DNA of 10,829 nt from Sulfurovum sp. GTDB lineage: Bacteria > Campylobacterota > Campylobacteria > Campylobacterales > Sulfurovaceae. Below the pieces are notes generated by a model, which was not told the DNA's origin, made no database searches, and worked only from the letters and a program-made list of their open reading frames with translations. Positions 1 through 6,952 of this stretch are shown piece by piece (the first letter of the stretch is position 1; every line of letters begins with the position of its first letter). The DNA lies in assembly GCA_023955225.1 (NCBI GenBank), contig JAGSGJ010000050.1, positions 1 through 10,829 on the forward strand, written 5' to 3'. A program made the position numbers and the translations under genes.

Positions 1-1
1 A

Positions 2-160
2 GAATTAAAAGACGATATACAAAAAGAGTGTCGAACTTTTTTAAAGAAAGCAGCATATGCAGCACCAGGACTTATAGTGTTGGGACAGTTGGCACGACCT
101 ACCAAAACAAAAGCAAATTTTGGCCCACCGCCAAGTGCGCCAAATTGGCCAGATGAGTAA
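2..160 (+). CDS. 3' end of a small RiPP-precursor-like peptide gene (5' truncated by window edge)
   Basis: The frame is open from the window edge to the TAA at 158-160 and gives 52 residues with no start codon in view, so the N-terminus lies outside. Seen directly: Lys-Lys-Ala-Ala, then Tyr19, Pro22, Leu24, Gly28 and Thr34 (numbered from the first visible codon). These match exactly the spacing YxxPxLxxxGxxxxxT known from lasso peptide leaders, which the PqqD-like B1 protein recognises. After Thr34-Lys35 comes a Pro-rich tail containing KANFGPPPSAPNWPDE. This tail is not a normal lasso core: there is no Asp or Glu at positions 7-9 after the expected cut, and the acidic residues are the last two. 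It may be a non-lasso substrate of the same machinery or a diverged precursor. The reading frame is clear; the function is inferred from the motif and the neighbouring B2, kinase and synthetase genes. Confidence 0.6.
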   Translation, partial: ELKDDIQKECRTFLKKAAYAAPGLIVLGQLARPTKTKANFGPPPSAPNWPDE

Positions 161-170
161 GGGGATGATA

Positions 171-212
171 ATGAAAAAAGAAACATATAATAATACAAGG
201 ATTCAAGCATGA
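171..212 (+). CDS. possible 13-codon coupling mini-ORF
   Basis: ATG at 171 follows an AAGGGG stretch at 159-164 that overlaps the stop of the preceding peptide gene. The frame reads MKKETYNNTRIQA and ends in TGA at 210-212, overlapping the ATG (209-211) of the next gene as ATGA. Such an arrangement commonly couples translation of neighbouring genes. No family is recognisable. It could also be a chance frame, since the downstream gene has its own AAGG at about 197-200. Confidence 0.3.
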   Translation: MKKETYNNTRIQA

Positions 213-2812
213 AAATTAATAGTGTGAGATCAGTAAAAAAAGTCCTAAAATCATTCTTTTTCTTCGTTTTCTTTATACACGGTAGTACGGTATTGTCAGC
301 TGCGACTATTACTATTGTTATTGACTTGGATAGGTGGTTCAATGAAACAAGCTGGACATTGGTAGGACCTTCTGGTTTTTCAGAAAGCGGAGGTTCTTAC
401 AGTGCAAGCGACGATTATTTAATTTATACTTTTAACAATGTAGCATCAGGGGAATATACTTTCAAAATTTCTGATTCTATGGAGGATGGCTTAGATGATG
501 CCGGAGGTAACGGTGGAGGGAATAACGGCAATCTAAATGGTACTGCTGGTTATAGTATCAGTGTCAATGGAACAGCAGAATTTACTTCAGCTGATAAGCC
601 TAATTTTGGCGGTAGTGCAGAACATAGTTTCACCGTTGCAGCTGCAGTAGGTGATGCACCGGTCATCACACTACTTGGAAGCACTCCGGTCGATGTGATA
701 CAAGGGACTGCTTATACGGATGCCGGAGCAACTGCTGCGGATACTGAAGATGGCACTCTTACGGGGTCTATTGTAACAGGCGGTCTTCCTATAAATACAA
801 GTATATTGGGAACCTATACAGTCACGTATGATGTGAGTGATTCTGATGGAAATGCAGCAACACAGGTAACAAGAACTGTGAATGTCGTTGAGGCATCTGT
901 TGATAGCGATGGAGACGGTATAGACGATAACATTGACATTGATGATGACAATGATGGTATTTTAGATATCTACGGGCAGGAAGATTTTTCAGATTGTACA
1001 CAAGCGGCAAGTCCTATATTTGGTGCGGCACAGGGTCCAGTGAGCATCAGTGGCTCAGATTCGGCTAATCCCGCTGTCGGAGATTCATTCTTATATACAG
1101 ATATTTATACTGGTGTGGATGCCATTGTAACGATTGTTGCATTGGTTGATGGTACGATTACTGAACTAGATCAGACCGGTGCAGGGATTGATAGTTATTT
1201 ACAACCAGTTATTGAATATACAAGTCCAGATGGCTATATAGAATTGGAAATCAAATTTGTGAACAGTGGAACATCCATACCTGCTGTCGCTACTCAGTAT
1301 CTATTTACAGTAACAGATCAGGACAATGATGAGTTTGTTGTCTTTGACAGCACTGCTGCAATCTATCTTACAGACACACCAACAAATCTAAGTACTTATA
1401 GTGGTAATGTTATAGGTGGAGAGTACCAAAATGGTTTCCAAAGTGATGGTAGTGGTACTGCTATTGGTCTTGATGTAACTGATCCTGAATATCATGCAAC
1501 TGCACTCTATTTGAGTACTAGTGATTTTAAGATTAGATTTGGTGCTGGTAATGGTACAGTATCTAATCCGGCTAATGCATTTCATACCATTACTATTGAC
1601 CCTTGTATTCCAGAGGATTATTGGGTGACAAAATCAAATCTGCCTTCTGTTTTAGATAAAGATACAGATGGAGACGGTATCGTAGACAGACTTGACCTGG
1701 ACAGTGATAATGACGGTATACCAGATAATGTGGAAGCACAGTCAACATCAGGATACATTGCCCCAAATACAGATGATGCAGCTACCTATACTACAAACAA
1801 TGGATTGAACTCGGCCTATGTTGGTACAGGAGGTCTTATTCCTCTCAATACAGATGGTGCAGATACGCTTGACTACCAGGACAGCGATGCCGATAACGAT
1901 GGTATACCTGACTGTAATGAAAGTATCGCTACTGCTGTTTGTCCTGTGCTTAGTACTGATGTAGGGGTAAACGGTTTGGCTGATTGGGCAGAGTTATCTG
2001 GAACAGATCAAGCTTATACGGATCCCAACGGTATTATCGACGCTCCTTCAAGTGATCTTCTGAATGAAATAGCAATTACAGACGAAAGAGCATACCGTGA
2101 AGTGACTGCCTGTGGTACGGCTACAGGTACCCTGACACACCTGCAATGGAAAGAGATCAGTTTCCCATGTAATACGGGAACCAATGGGATAGAAGATATT
2201 TTAGGAAACTCTCTTGGAGTGTACGGTGATACTGCTGACTGGGTGATGTATGAACAGTTAGATGCTGCGTATACCGGAAATCCAAGTACAGATATGAGAC
2301 TGATGGATGCCAACGATAGCGTGAAACCGGGTAAAGGGTATTGGATCATTACTGATGCAGGTGCTGTTGGAGCCACTAAAACATGGAGTTGTAATACAAA
2401 CTTACCAGGATTATCTGAAACAGTTCCTGCTTCTCCTGTTAACCATGCAACAGGTAGTGTTAATGTAGATAGTGTTTATACTTACACACTTCCAAACTCT
2501 TCAGCTACAAGCTGGAAAAAAGTAATGGTAGGAAATCCATTTAGTAAAGCATTTTTATTAAAAGATCTCTTTTATTCTCATAATGATGGCTTGTTTGAAG
2601 CAATGGGAACTGTCGCCAATGACCCTTATATAGAAAATGTAGTATATAGGCATGACAGTACAGCTCGTGATTCTTATAGTTATATAGCAGTCTCACCTAC
2701 CACACCAGGACTTGATGGCGGTACAATAGACCCGACAATGGGCTTTTGGATCAGATTGAATGATGCGAATGATACATTAAGCAACAGACTAGACTTCCCG
2801 TTAGCGAACTAA
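209..2812 (+). CDS. large secreted protein with Ig-like (DUF5011-type) domain and thrombospondin type-3 calcium repeats
   Basis: 867 residues. Residues 1-31 form a Sec signal peptide: basic Lys/Arg start, Phe-rich core 16-22, cut likely after Ser-Ala at 31. Residues about 32-148 are a beta-rich N-terminal domain with Gly/Asn stretches. About 150-229 resemble DUF5011/HYR-like Ig folds (ITLLG...V..G..Y.D.GATA.D ... G.YTVTY.VSDS.GN). Thrombospondin type-3 DxDxDGxxD motifs lie at 232-253, 485-510 and 558-568, separated by beta-rich segments. From about 635 to the end there is a C-terminal module rich in Trp and Gly with several Cys. The protein is probably exported and surface-associated, with calcium bound by the Asp repeats. 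No catalytic motif and no obvious sorting signal was seen. Start ATG 209 is chosen because upstream in-frame stops lie at 188 and 191 and a signal peptide follows directly. The lipoprotein gene follows after 9 bases, so the two are probably one operon. Confidence 0.85.
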   Translation: MKINSVRSVKKVLKSFFFFVFFIHGSTVLSAATITIVIDLDRWFNETSWTLVGPSGFSESGGSYSASDDYLIYTFNNVASGEYTFKISDSMEDGLDDAGGNGGGNNGNLNGTAGYSISVNGTAEFTSADKPNFGGSAEHSFTVAAAVGDAPVITLLGSTPVDVIQGTAYTDAGATAADTEDGTLTGSIVTGGLPINTSILGTYTVTYDVSDSDGNAATQVTRTVNVVEASVDSDGDGIDDNIDIDDDNDGILDIYGQEDFSDCTQAASPIFGAAQGPVSISGSDSANPAVGDSFLYTDIYTGVDAIVTIVALVDGTITELDQTGAGIDSYLQPVIEYTSPDGYIELEIKFVNSGTSIPAVATQYLFTVTDQDNDEFVVFDSTAAIYLTDTPTNLSTYSGNVIGGEYQNGFQSDGSGTAIGLDVTDPEYHATALYLSTSDFKIRFGAGNGTVSNPANAFHTITIDPCIPEDYWVTKSNLPSVLDKDTDGDGIVDRLDLDSDNDGIPDNVEAQSTSGYIAPNTDDAATYTTNNGLNSAYVGTGGLIPLNTDGADTLDYQDSDADNDGIPDCNESIATAVCPVLSTDVGVNGLADWAELSGTDQAYTDPNGIIDAPSSDLLNEIAITDERAYREVTACGTATGTLTHLQWKEISFPCNTGTNGIEDILGNSLGVYGDTADWVMYEQLDAAYTGNPSTDMRLMDANDSVKPGKGYWIITDAGAVGATKTWSCNTNLPGLSETVPASPVNHATGSVNVDSVYTYTLPNSSATSWKKVMVGNPFSKAFLLKDLFYSHNDGLFEAMGTVANDPYIENVVYRHDSTARDSYSYIAVSPTTPGLDGGTIDPTMGFWIRLNDANDTLSNRLDFPLAN

Positions 2813-2821
2813 GGAGAGAAG

Positions 2822-3574
2822 ATGAAAAATATAACAATAATTGGCTTTATGGCTTTGTTCCTTATCGGTTGTAATTCAGGTGGTACACAGACGGATAGTT
2901 CTGTAGTAGATCCTTCACTGGGTAAAGCCTGGTACATGAAAACCGTAGCGAAAGCAACGGCAGATGATGGGTTTGAGTATGTTCAAAACAAAGCAGGTAT
3001 CTTTGGAGAGATAGCAGAGAGTCAGGAGGGGAAAGACCGTCATGATATCTCAGGCTATGGTACAGGTATACTTCAAGTGGTTTTCCCTAAAACAGAGTGG
3101 GATGAAAGCAATGGAGATTATGTTTCTGACTATCGTGCGCTTTCTACTGAAGAAACAAAAAGAGTGTGGACATTCCAGGTGAAAAACCAGCGTGATATCA
3201 ACCTTGCAGATGCACCATTGCAATTGCTTCTTTATGGGCCTTATGATGTAGTATCTACAGAGGAAAATGGTCGTGTGACGTATGAGGAATCACTTTCAAA
3301 AGATACAGACAAAAAAACATCCATCACATTGATCGATATAGACAACCAGGTCGAATACAGTTTTGAAGAACTCAAAACACTACAGCTAAATATGGATGGT
3401 TTACATACTCGTACATTTAGATGGGTCATAGGAACAGTCACACAGGAAGATTATGCGCCATTGACAGCTCCTGCTACATTAAGATCTGCATCACTGATGA
3501 GTACAGCAGCAACGTTTAAAACGACAACTGCTCCAGTATCAGACAGTAAATTCGGTACCCCTCCTTCATTTTAA
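2822..3574 (+). CDS. predicted lipoprotein with FGTPPSF C-terminal tail
   Basis: 250 residues, ATG preceded by a strong AAGGAG at 2811-2816 that overlaps the stop of the upstream gene. The N-terminus is a type II signal peptide with lipobox Leu-Ile-Gly-Cys, Cys17 being the lipidation site; the +2 residue is Asn, not Asp, which in enterobacterial rules would allow outer-membrane sorting. The body is hydrophilic, rich in Asp, Glu, Lys and Thr, and contains no enzyme motif I know. The last part is Ala/Thr/Ser-rich and low in complexity, ending SKFGTPPSF. That ending resembles the FGPPPS in the small peptide encoded at 2-160. It probably works with the secreted repeat protein immediately upstream at the cell envelope. 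Function unknown; the lipoprotein call itself is well supported. Confidence 0.83.
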   Translation: MKNITIIGFMALFLIGCNSGGTQTDSSVVDPSLGKAWYMKTVAKATADDGFEYVQNKAGIFGEIAESQEGKDRHDISGYGTGILQVVFPKTEWDESNGDYVSDYRALSTEETKRVWTFQVKNQRDINLADAPLQLLLYGPYDVVSTEENGRVTYEESLSKDTDKKTSITLIDIDNQVEYSFEELKTLQLNMDGLHTRTFRWVIGTVTQEDYAPLTAPATLRSASLMSTAATFKTTTAPVSDSKFGTPPSF

Positions 3575-3578
3575 TGCT

Positions 3579-3614
3579 TTCTTTGTTTCATCTCTTTTGA
3601 GATGGAACAAAGAA
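3579..3614 (+). terminator. 16-bp hairpin after the lipoprotein gene, likely terminator
   Basis: Left arm 3579-3594 pairs with right arm 3599-3614 (16 pairs including one T-G wobble) around a TTTT loop. It begins five bases after the lipoprotein stop. The 3' side lacks a proper T-run, so a strong intrinsic terminator is not certain; it may instead stabilise the upstream mRNA 3' end or act as an RNA-processing site. It separates the surface-protein pair from the maturation genes. Confidence 0.6.
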
Positions 3615-3626
3615 TGATTGAAATCT

Positions 3627-3635
3627 TGTTATAAT
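3627..3635 (+). promoter_or_regulatory. extended -10 promoter for the maturation block
   Basis: TGTTATAAT is a perfect extended -10 (TGnTATAAT), beginning 13 bases after the hairpin. Transcription would start near 3642. No good -35 is seen at the expected distance, which is normal for Campylobacterota sigma-70 promoters, where a T-rich upstream stretch replaces it. A ribosome site AAAGGG (3645-3650) and the ATG at 3658 follow. Confidence 0.65.
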
Positions 3636-3657
3636 CACAGAAAAAAAGGGCATTCTG

Positions 3658-4557
3658 ATGATCTTTGGTCACCGTTTCGATTTTCAGAGTGAACCTGTTT
3701 TACAAGAAGAGTCCAGTTCCTTTCCTTCCGACTCTTCAAATTATCCTGACAATAAAGCTATACAAGTCATAGAATCTCCTAAATCTTCACTTGTAGATGA
3801 TTTCCCTCTTAAAACAGCTTGGGTTGAGATGTCTGGACAGGAAGCAAGGTACCATAGTTTGCTCCCTTTTGAAGATGCAGGTGAAGATTTCACCTGGGCA
3901 TTGGAGATCAAAGATGTAGTGACGCTGATGTGGGATGCATTAGATAAAAAGATCATTTATACTAAAGGTAAAAACTACACACCCAAGCGACTTCAATTTT
4001 GGGTTTTTCATACTTTCTTTCCTATCGTTTTGGAGTTAGAGCATATTTACCGTATCTTGCACGTAGGTTCTGTAGAGATAGAAGGTAAACCTGTACTTTT
4101 TTCTGCTTTTTCCTTTGGCGGGAAATCTACAATGACAGACTACTTCATCAAGAAAGGGCATACGATGCTCTCAGATGACTCCATGGCTATCGATAAACGT
4201 GGAGAGGTGTATTATGCTATCGCTTCATATCCTTTTCATAGACCCTATCGAGAACCAGAAACATTGGGCTATGCTGTAGAAAATTTTGCAACTGAACCTA
4301 AACCTTTGCATGCGGTATATCTGCTTGAAAAAAGTGAACCTGATGCACCTGTAGAGATCCATGAGATTAAAGGGATAGAAAAATTCAAGGCTTTTCATTA
4401 CAGCAGTTTTATCGATTTTTCTTTTATGAAGCAGGAACGGTTTGCTTTTTTTACTGAGATGGCGAAGCATGTTCCTGTGTACAAAGTGAATGTCCCTTGG
4501 GATCTTGATAGACTGGATGAAGTTTATAAGGCTATTGTGGTGAAGACTATAGAATAG
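3658..4557 (+). CDS. HPr kinase/phosphorylase-like protein, copy 1 (lasso-associated kinase)
   Basis: 299 residues. An ATP-binding P-loop of Walker A form A-x4-GKST is seen at 150-158 (Gly-Gly-Lys-Ser-Thr at 154-158), followed by a GHxxLSDD segment (Asp173-Asp174) that matches the acidic pair of HPrK family kinases, and a FHRPYR motif further on. The C-terminus PWDLDRLDEV is shared with the second copy at 7740-8621. In kinase-containing lasso clusters such as paeninodin, an HPrK homologue phosphorylates the side chain of the precursor's C-terminal Ser; that role is inferred here. The true HPr target and phosphorylase activity are unlikely because no PTS genes are near. Its N-terminus has an extra Ser-rich acidic stretch (about residues 17-28) that copy 2 lacks. 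The start has a good ribosome site (AAAGGG at 3645-3650) and aligns with the N-terminus of copy 2. Confidence 0.85.
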   Translation: MIFGHRFDFQSEPVLQEESSSFPSDSSNYPDNKAIQVIESPKSSLVDDFPLKTAWVEMSGQEARYHSLLPFEDAGEDFTWALEIKDVVTLMWDALDKKIIYTKGKNYTPKRLQFWVFHTFFPIVLELEHIYRILHVGSVEIEGKPVLFSAFSFGGKSTMTDYFIKKGHTMLSDDSMAIDKRGEVYYAIASYPFHRPYREPETLGYAVENFATEPKPLHAVYLLEKSEPDAPVEIHEIKGIEKFKAFHYSSFIDFSFMKQERFAFFTEMAKHVPVYKVNVPWDLDRLDEVYKAIVVKTIE

Positions 4558-4608
4558 TAATCACTTATTTTATGTTAAAATATATAAAAATATAAATTAT
4601 AGGTCAAA

Positions 4609-6375
4609 ATGACAAGAAACTATACCTTTAAAACCCTCTACAAGCAGATCAAAACGCAGAAGAGTGATTTCTGGCGTACCAGTCTCTATGGCATTATGGC
4701 AACACTGCTTTTGTTGCCGATCCCTATGCTTATCCCTCTTTTGATCGATGAAGTTCTGTTGGCGCATCCTGGAAAGATGACAGAGATGATCTCCGGTTTT
4801 TTTGGAAGTTCTGAAGTGTGGGTTTACATTGCTGTTATTTTGATAGTAGTCCTTACTCTACGATTTTTAGCTTTTTTCTTCAATAATCAAAAAACATTTT
4901 ATGCTACTAAAATTACACAAAAGATAAGCTACCTCTTACGTCATAGAGTTTTACATCATCTAGAACGTGTTTCTCTTTCGGAGTATGAAACACTCAAGTC
5001 AGGGGGCATCGCTTCCAAGACAGTGCAGGATGTGGAGAGTGTCAGCGGTTTTGCCGGACAGGTAGTGACAACGGTACTGAGTGCTACTTTAATGCTGGTG
5101 GGTATCGCTGCGATTATGCTTTGGATGAACTGGGTATTGGCACTGTTAGTATTTATGCTCAATCCTCTTTTTTTAGCCTTTTCAAGACTTTTAGGACGTA
5201 AGACAGGAGCGTTGTTACGACGTCAGCATGAAGCGTATCAACTCTATCATGAGCTGCTAAATGAAACTCTGGAACTGTTCATACAAGTACGTGCAAGCAA
5301 TCAGGAACGAAGTTTTTTCGGCATTCTTCAGGGACGTGCAAAAGAGATAGAGTCTGCATCACTTGACTATGGCTACAAAGCTTCTGTGGCCCAGAGTTCT
5401 TCGACACTTCTGACAAACACTGTGGTGGATGTCTTCAGAGCATTGGGCATCGCTGCTGTGGCGTATTCGGATTTGACTATCGGGATGATGATCGCCTTTC
5501 TTTTTTACCTTTCAACACTTGTTTCTCCCATTCAACAATTGATGGGATTGGTTATCTCTTACCAAAGTACTAAACCGGCACTTGAACGCATCAATAGTTT
5601 ACTTTCTCTTTCACAAGAACCACACTATCCACATGAGACAGATCCTTTTGATGGTAAGAAAACGACTTCTGTAGAGTTAAAAGAGATACGTTTCGCCTAT
5701 GGAAATGGTAAAGAGGTATTGCATAATATCAGTCTAAAAGCAGAAGCAGGAGAGAAGATCGCACTTATCGGCCCAAGCGGAAGCGGTAAAACGACCATCG
5801 CACAGATCATGGTAGGGTTTTACCCTTCACACAGGGGAGAGATACTTTACGGCAATGTTCCCATCGAACAGATAGGTTTGCCAGTCGTACGTGAAAATGT
5901 TGCACTGATGTTACAACAAGCACTCTTTTTTAACGACACTATCCGTATGAACCTCACTCTTTCCAAAGAGAAAAGTGATGAAGAGATCTACGAAGCACTA
6001 AAAGCCGCACAGCTTGAAGATTTTGTACGAAACTTAGAAAATGGTTTGGAAACACGCATTGGAAAAAATGGTATACGTCTATCTGGTGGGCAACGTCAAA
6101 GATTGGCCATCGCTAGACTCATACTTTCAGACCCGAAGATAGTCATCTTCGATGAAGCAACCTCTGCACTGGACAATGCAACAGAGTTCCACCTTTATGA
6201 AACACTGGCACCATTCCTAAAAGGAAGAACAACCATCATCATCGCACATAGAACAACGACCATTAAACAGGCTGATCATATCTATCTTATAGAAGAGGGC
6301 AGAGTAAAAGCGGAAGGGTCTTATGATATGCTTCAAAAAAAAGGGTTGATAAAAGAGGATTTTGATGTTACATAA
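4609..6375 (+). CDS. ABC exporter, fused membrane and ATPase domains (McjD/LasD-like)
   Basis: 588 residues, a half-transporter expected to act as a homodimer in the inner membrane. An ABC exporter membrane domain with about six helices spans roughly residues 20-310. The ATPase follows with Walker A GPSGSGKTT (388-396), Q-loop Gln436, signature LSGGQRQR (491-498), Walker B IVIFDEA (511-517, catalytic Glu516) and H-loop His547, all intact. There is no N-terminal C39 peptidase domain, so leader removal must be done by a separate enzyme, which fits the B2 gene that overlaps its end by 11 bases. The product most likely exports the mature peptide and may give immunity. ATG 4609 has only a weak AGG upstream; the preceding 51-base gap is extremely AT-rich and could hold a weak extra promoter. 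Confidence 0.93.
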   Translation: MTRNYTFKTLYKQIKTQKSDFWRTSLYGIMATLLLLPIPMLIPLLIDEVLLAHPGKMTEMISGFFGSSEVWVYIAVILIVVLTLRFLAFFFNNQKTFYATKITQKISYLLRHRVLHHLERVSLSEYETLKSGGIASKTVQDVESVSGFAGQVVTTVLSATLMLVGIAAIMLWMNWVLALLVFMLNPLFLAFSRLLGRKTGALLRRQHEAYQLYHELLNETLELFIQVRASNQERSFFGILQGRAKEIESASLDYGYKASVAQSSSTLLTNTVVDVFRALGIAAVAYSDLTIGMMIAFLFYLSTLVSPIQQLMGLVISYQSTKPALERINSLLSLSQEPHYPHETDPFDGKKTTSVELKEIRFAYGNGKEVLHNISLKAEAGEKIALIGPSGSGKTTIAQIMVGFYPSHRGEILYGNVPIEQIGLPVVRENVALMLQQALFFNDTIRMNLTLSKEKSDEEIYEALKAAQLEDFVRNLENGLETRIGKNGIRLSGGQRQRLAIARLILSDPKIVIFDEATSALDNATEFHLYETLAPFLKGRTTIIIAHRTTTIKQADHIYLIEEGRVKAEGSYDMLQKKGLIKEDFDVT

Positions 6376-6832
6376 ATTTAAGAAATTCAGTAAATTATCA
6401 TCAGAAGAAAAAAAACTTTTTTTAGAGGCATATATTACACTAGGTATGATGCGTACAGCTATTTTGACTATTTCATTTAAACGATTAACCAGAGACTTAG
6501 AGCATTTACCTCAAAAAGAAAACATAACAGCATTAAACGATAAAGAAATGTCTTTAGCTATAAAAGTAGGTCAAGCCATCACCAGAGCAGCGGCTTACAC
6601 ACCATGGGAAAGTGCTTGTCTGGCACAGTCGTTGACAGCCCAAAAGATGCTTCAAAAACGAGGCATCCCCGGAGTTTTTTACCTGGGAGCTGCAAAAGAT
6701 GAAGAGTCTAAAGAAAAGATGAAAGCCCATGCCTGGTCACAATGTGGTGATACCATCATTACTGGTGCTAAGGGACATGAAGCTTTTACGGTACTTTCTG
6801 TGTTTGGTTGGACAAGTAAACAAACTGTTTAA
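6365..6832 (+). CDS. lasso peptide biosynthesis B2 protein (transglutaminase-fold leader peptidase)
   Basis: 155 residues from ATG 6365, preceded by AGAGGA at 6354-6359; a TTG three bases earlier is less likely. It overlaps the ABC gene by 11 bases and is thus translationally coupled. The C-terminal half is the McjB/LasB2 cysteine protease family: Cys85 in W-E-S-A-C-L-A-Q-S, the following Leu-rich helix with K-R-G-I-P, then His122 in A-H-A-W; Asp129 is a possible third catalytic residue. Family members cut the leader after the conserved penultimate Thr. Length is that of a stand-alone B2, without an N-terminal PqqD-like recognition domain, so a separate B1 protein would be expected; none is seen in the window. 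The N-terminal ~80 residues are helical and basic as in other B2 proteins. Confidence 0.9.
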   Translation: MLHKFKKFSKLSSEEKKLFLEAYITLGMMRTAILTISFKRLTRDLEHLPQKENITALNDKEMSLAIKVGQAITRAAAYTPWESACLAQSLTAQKMLQKRGIPGVFYLGAAKDEESKEKMKAHAWSQCGDTIITGAKGHEAFTVLSVFGWTSKQTV

Positions 6833-6918
6833 TGATTAAGGTGTTGGAATTAGCTGAAACATTGAAATGTAAGATGAAGGTAGTATCAGATTGTGTTATT
6901 ATAGATAGATTGTTGTAG
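6832..6918 (+). CDS. possible 28-codon small ORF coupled to B2
   Basis: The ATG at 6832 overlaps the B2 stop as TAATG, the same type of junction used further on by kinase copy 2 and the synthetase. The frame gives 28 residues beginning MIKVLELAETLKCK and ends in TAG at 6916-6918. There is no good ribosome site beyond the coupling itself and no recognised family; the start loosely recalls LpxD-type N-termini, too short to mean anything. It may be a remnant or chance. The 6894-6902 promoter candidate lies inside it. Confidence 0.25.
   Translation: MIKVLELAETLKCKMKVVSDCVIIDRLL
6894..6902 (+). promoter_or_regulatory. candidate extended -10 upstream of the DsbC/G-like gene
   Basis: TGTTATTAT differs at one base from TGnTATAAT and would start transcription near 6909, about 44 bases before the ATG at 6953. 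The 120-base gap between B2 and this gene is the longest within the maturation block, so an internal promoter is plausible. No -35 is evident. Confidence 0.4.
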
Positions 6919-6952
6919 AATGGTAAAACTAAAATAAGAAAAGATATAAAAT

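Noticed and set aside
2..160. Reading the first peptide as a canonical lasso precursor
   Set aside because: After the expected Thr-Lys cut, positions 7-9 are Pro-Pro-Pro; the only acidic residues are the last two, so no normal ring can form.
902..1912. Asp-rich repeats as a tandem DNA repeat or CRISPR-like array
   Set aside because: Similarity is at protein level (DxDxDGxxD calcium motifs) with irregular spacing; there is no constant repeat-spacer pattern.
2014..2376. Minus-strand 120-codon frame inside the large secreted protein gene
   Set aside because: It is antisense to a strongly supported gene, has no ribosome site or family pattern, and reflects codon bias of the plus strand.
3658..4557. 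Genuine HPr kinase/phosphorylase of the PTS
   Set aside because: No PTS or HPr gene is near, there are two diverged copies, the P-loop begins with Ala in place of the first Gly, and the context is peptide maturation.
4558..4608. AT-rich gap as a definite promoter for the exporter
   Set aside because: Several TATAAA/TATAAT-like strings occur by base composition alone; none stands out with TG extension or -35.
4609..6375. Bacteriocin exporter with C39 peptidase
   Set aside because: The protein starts almost directly with the membrane domain; there is no N-terminal Cys-protease region.
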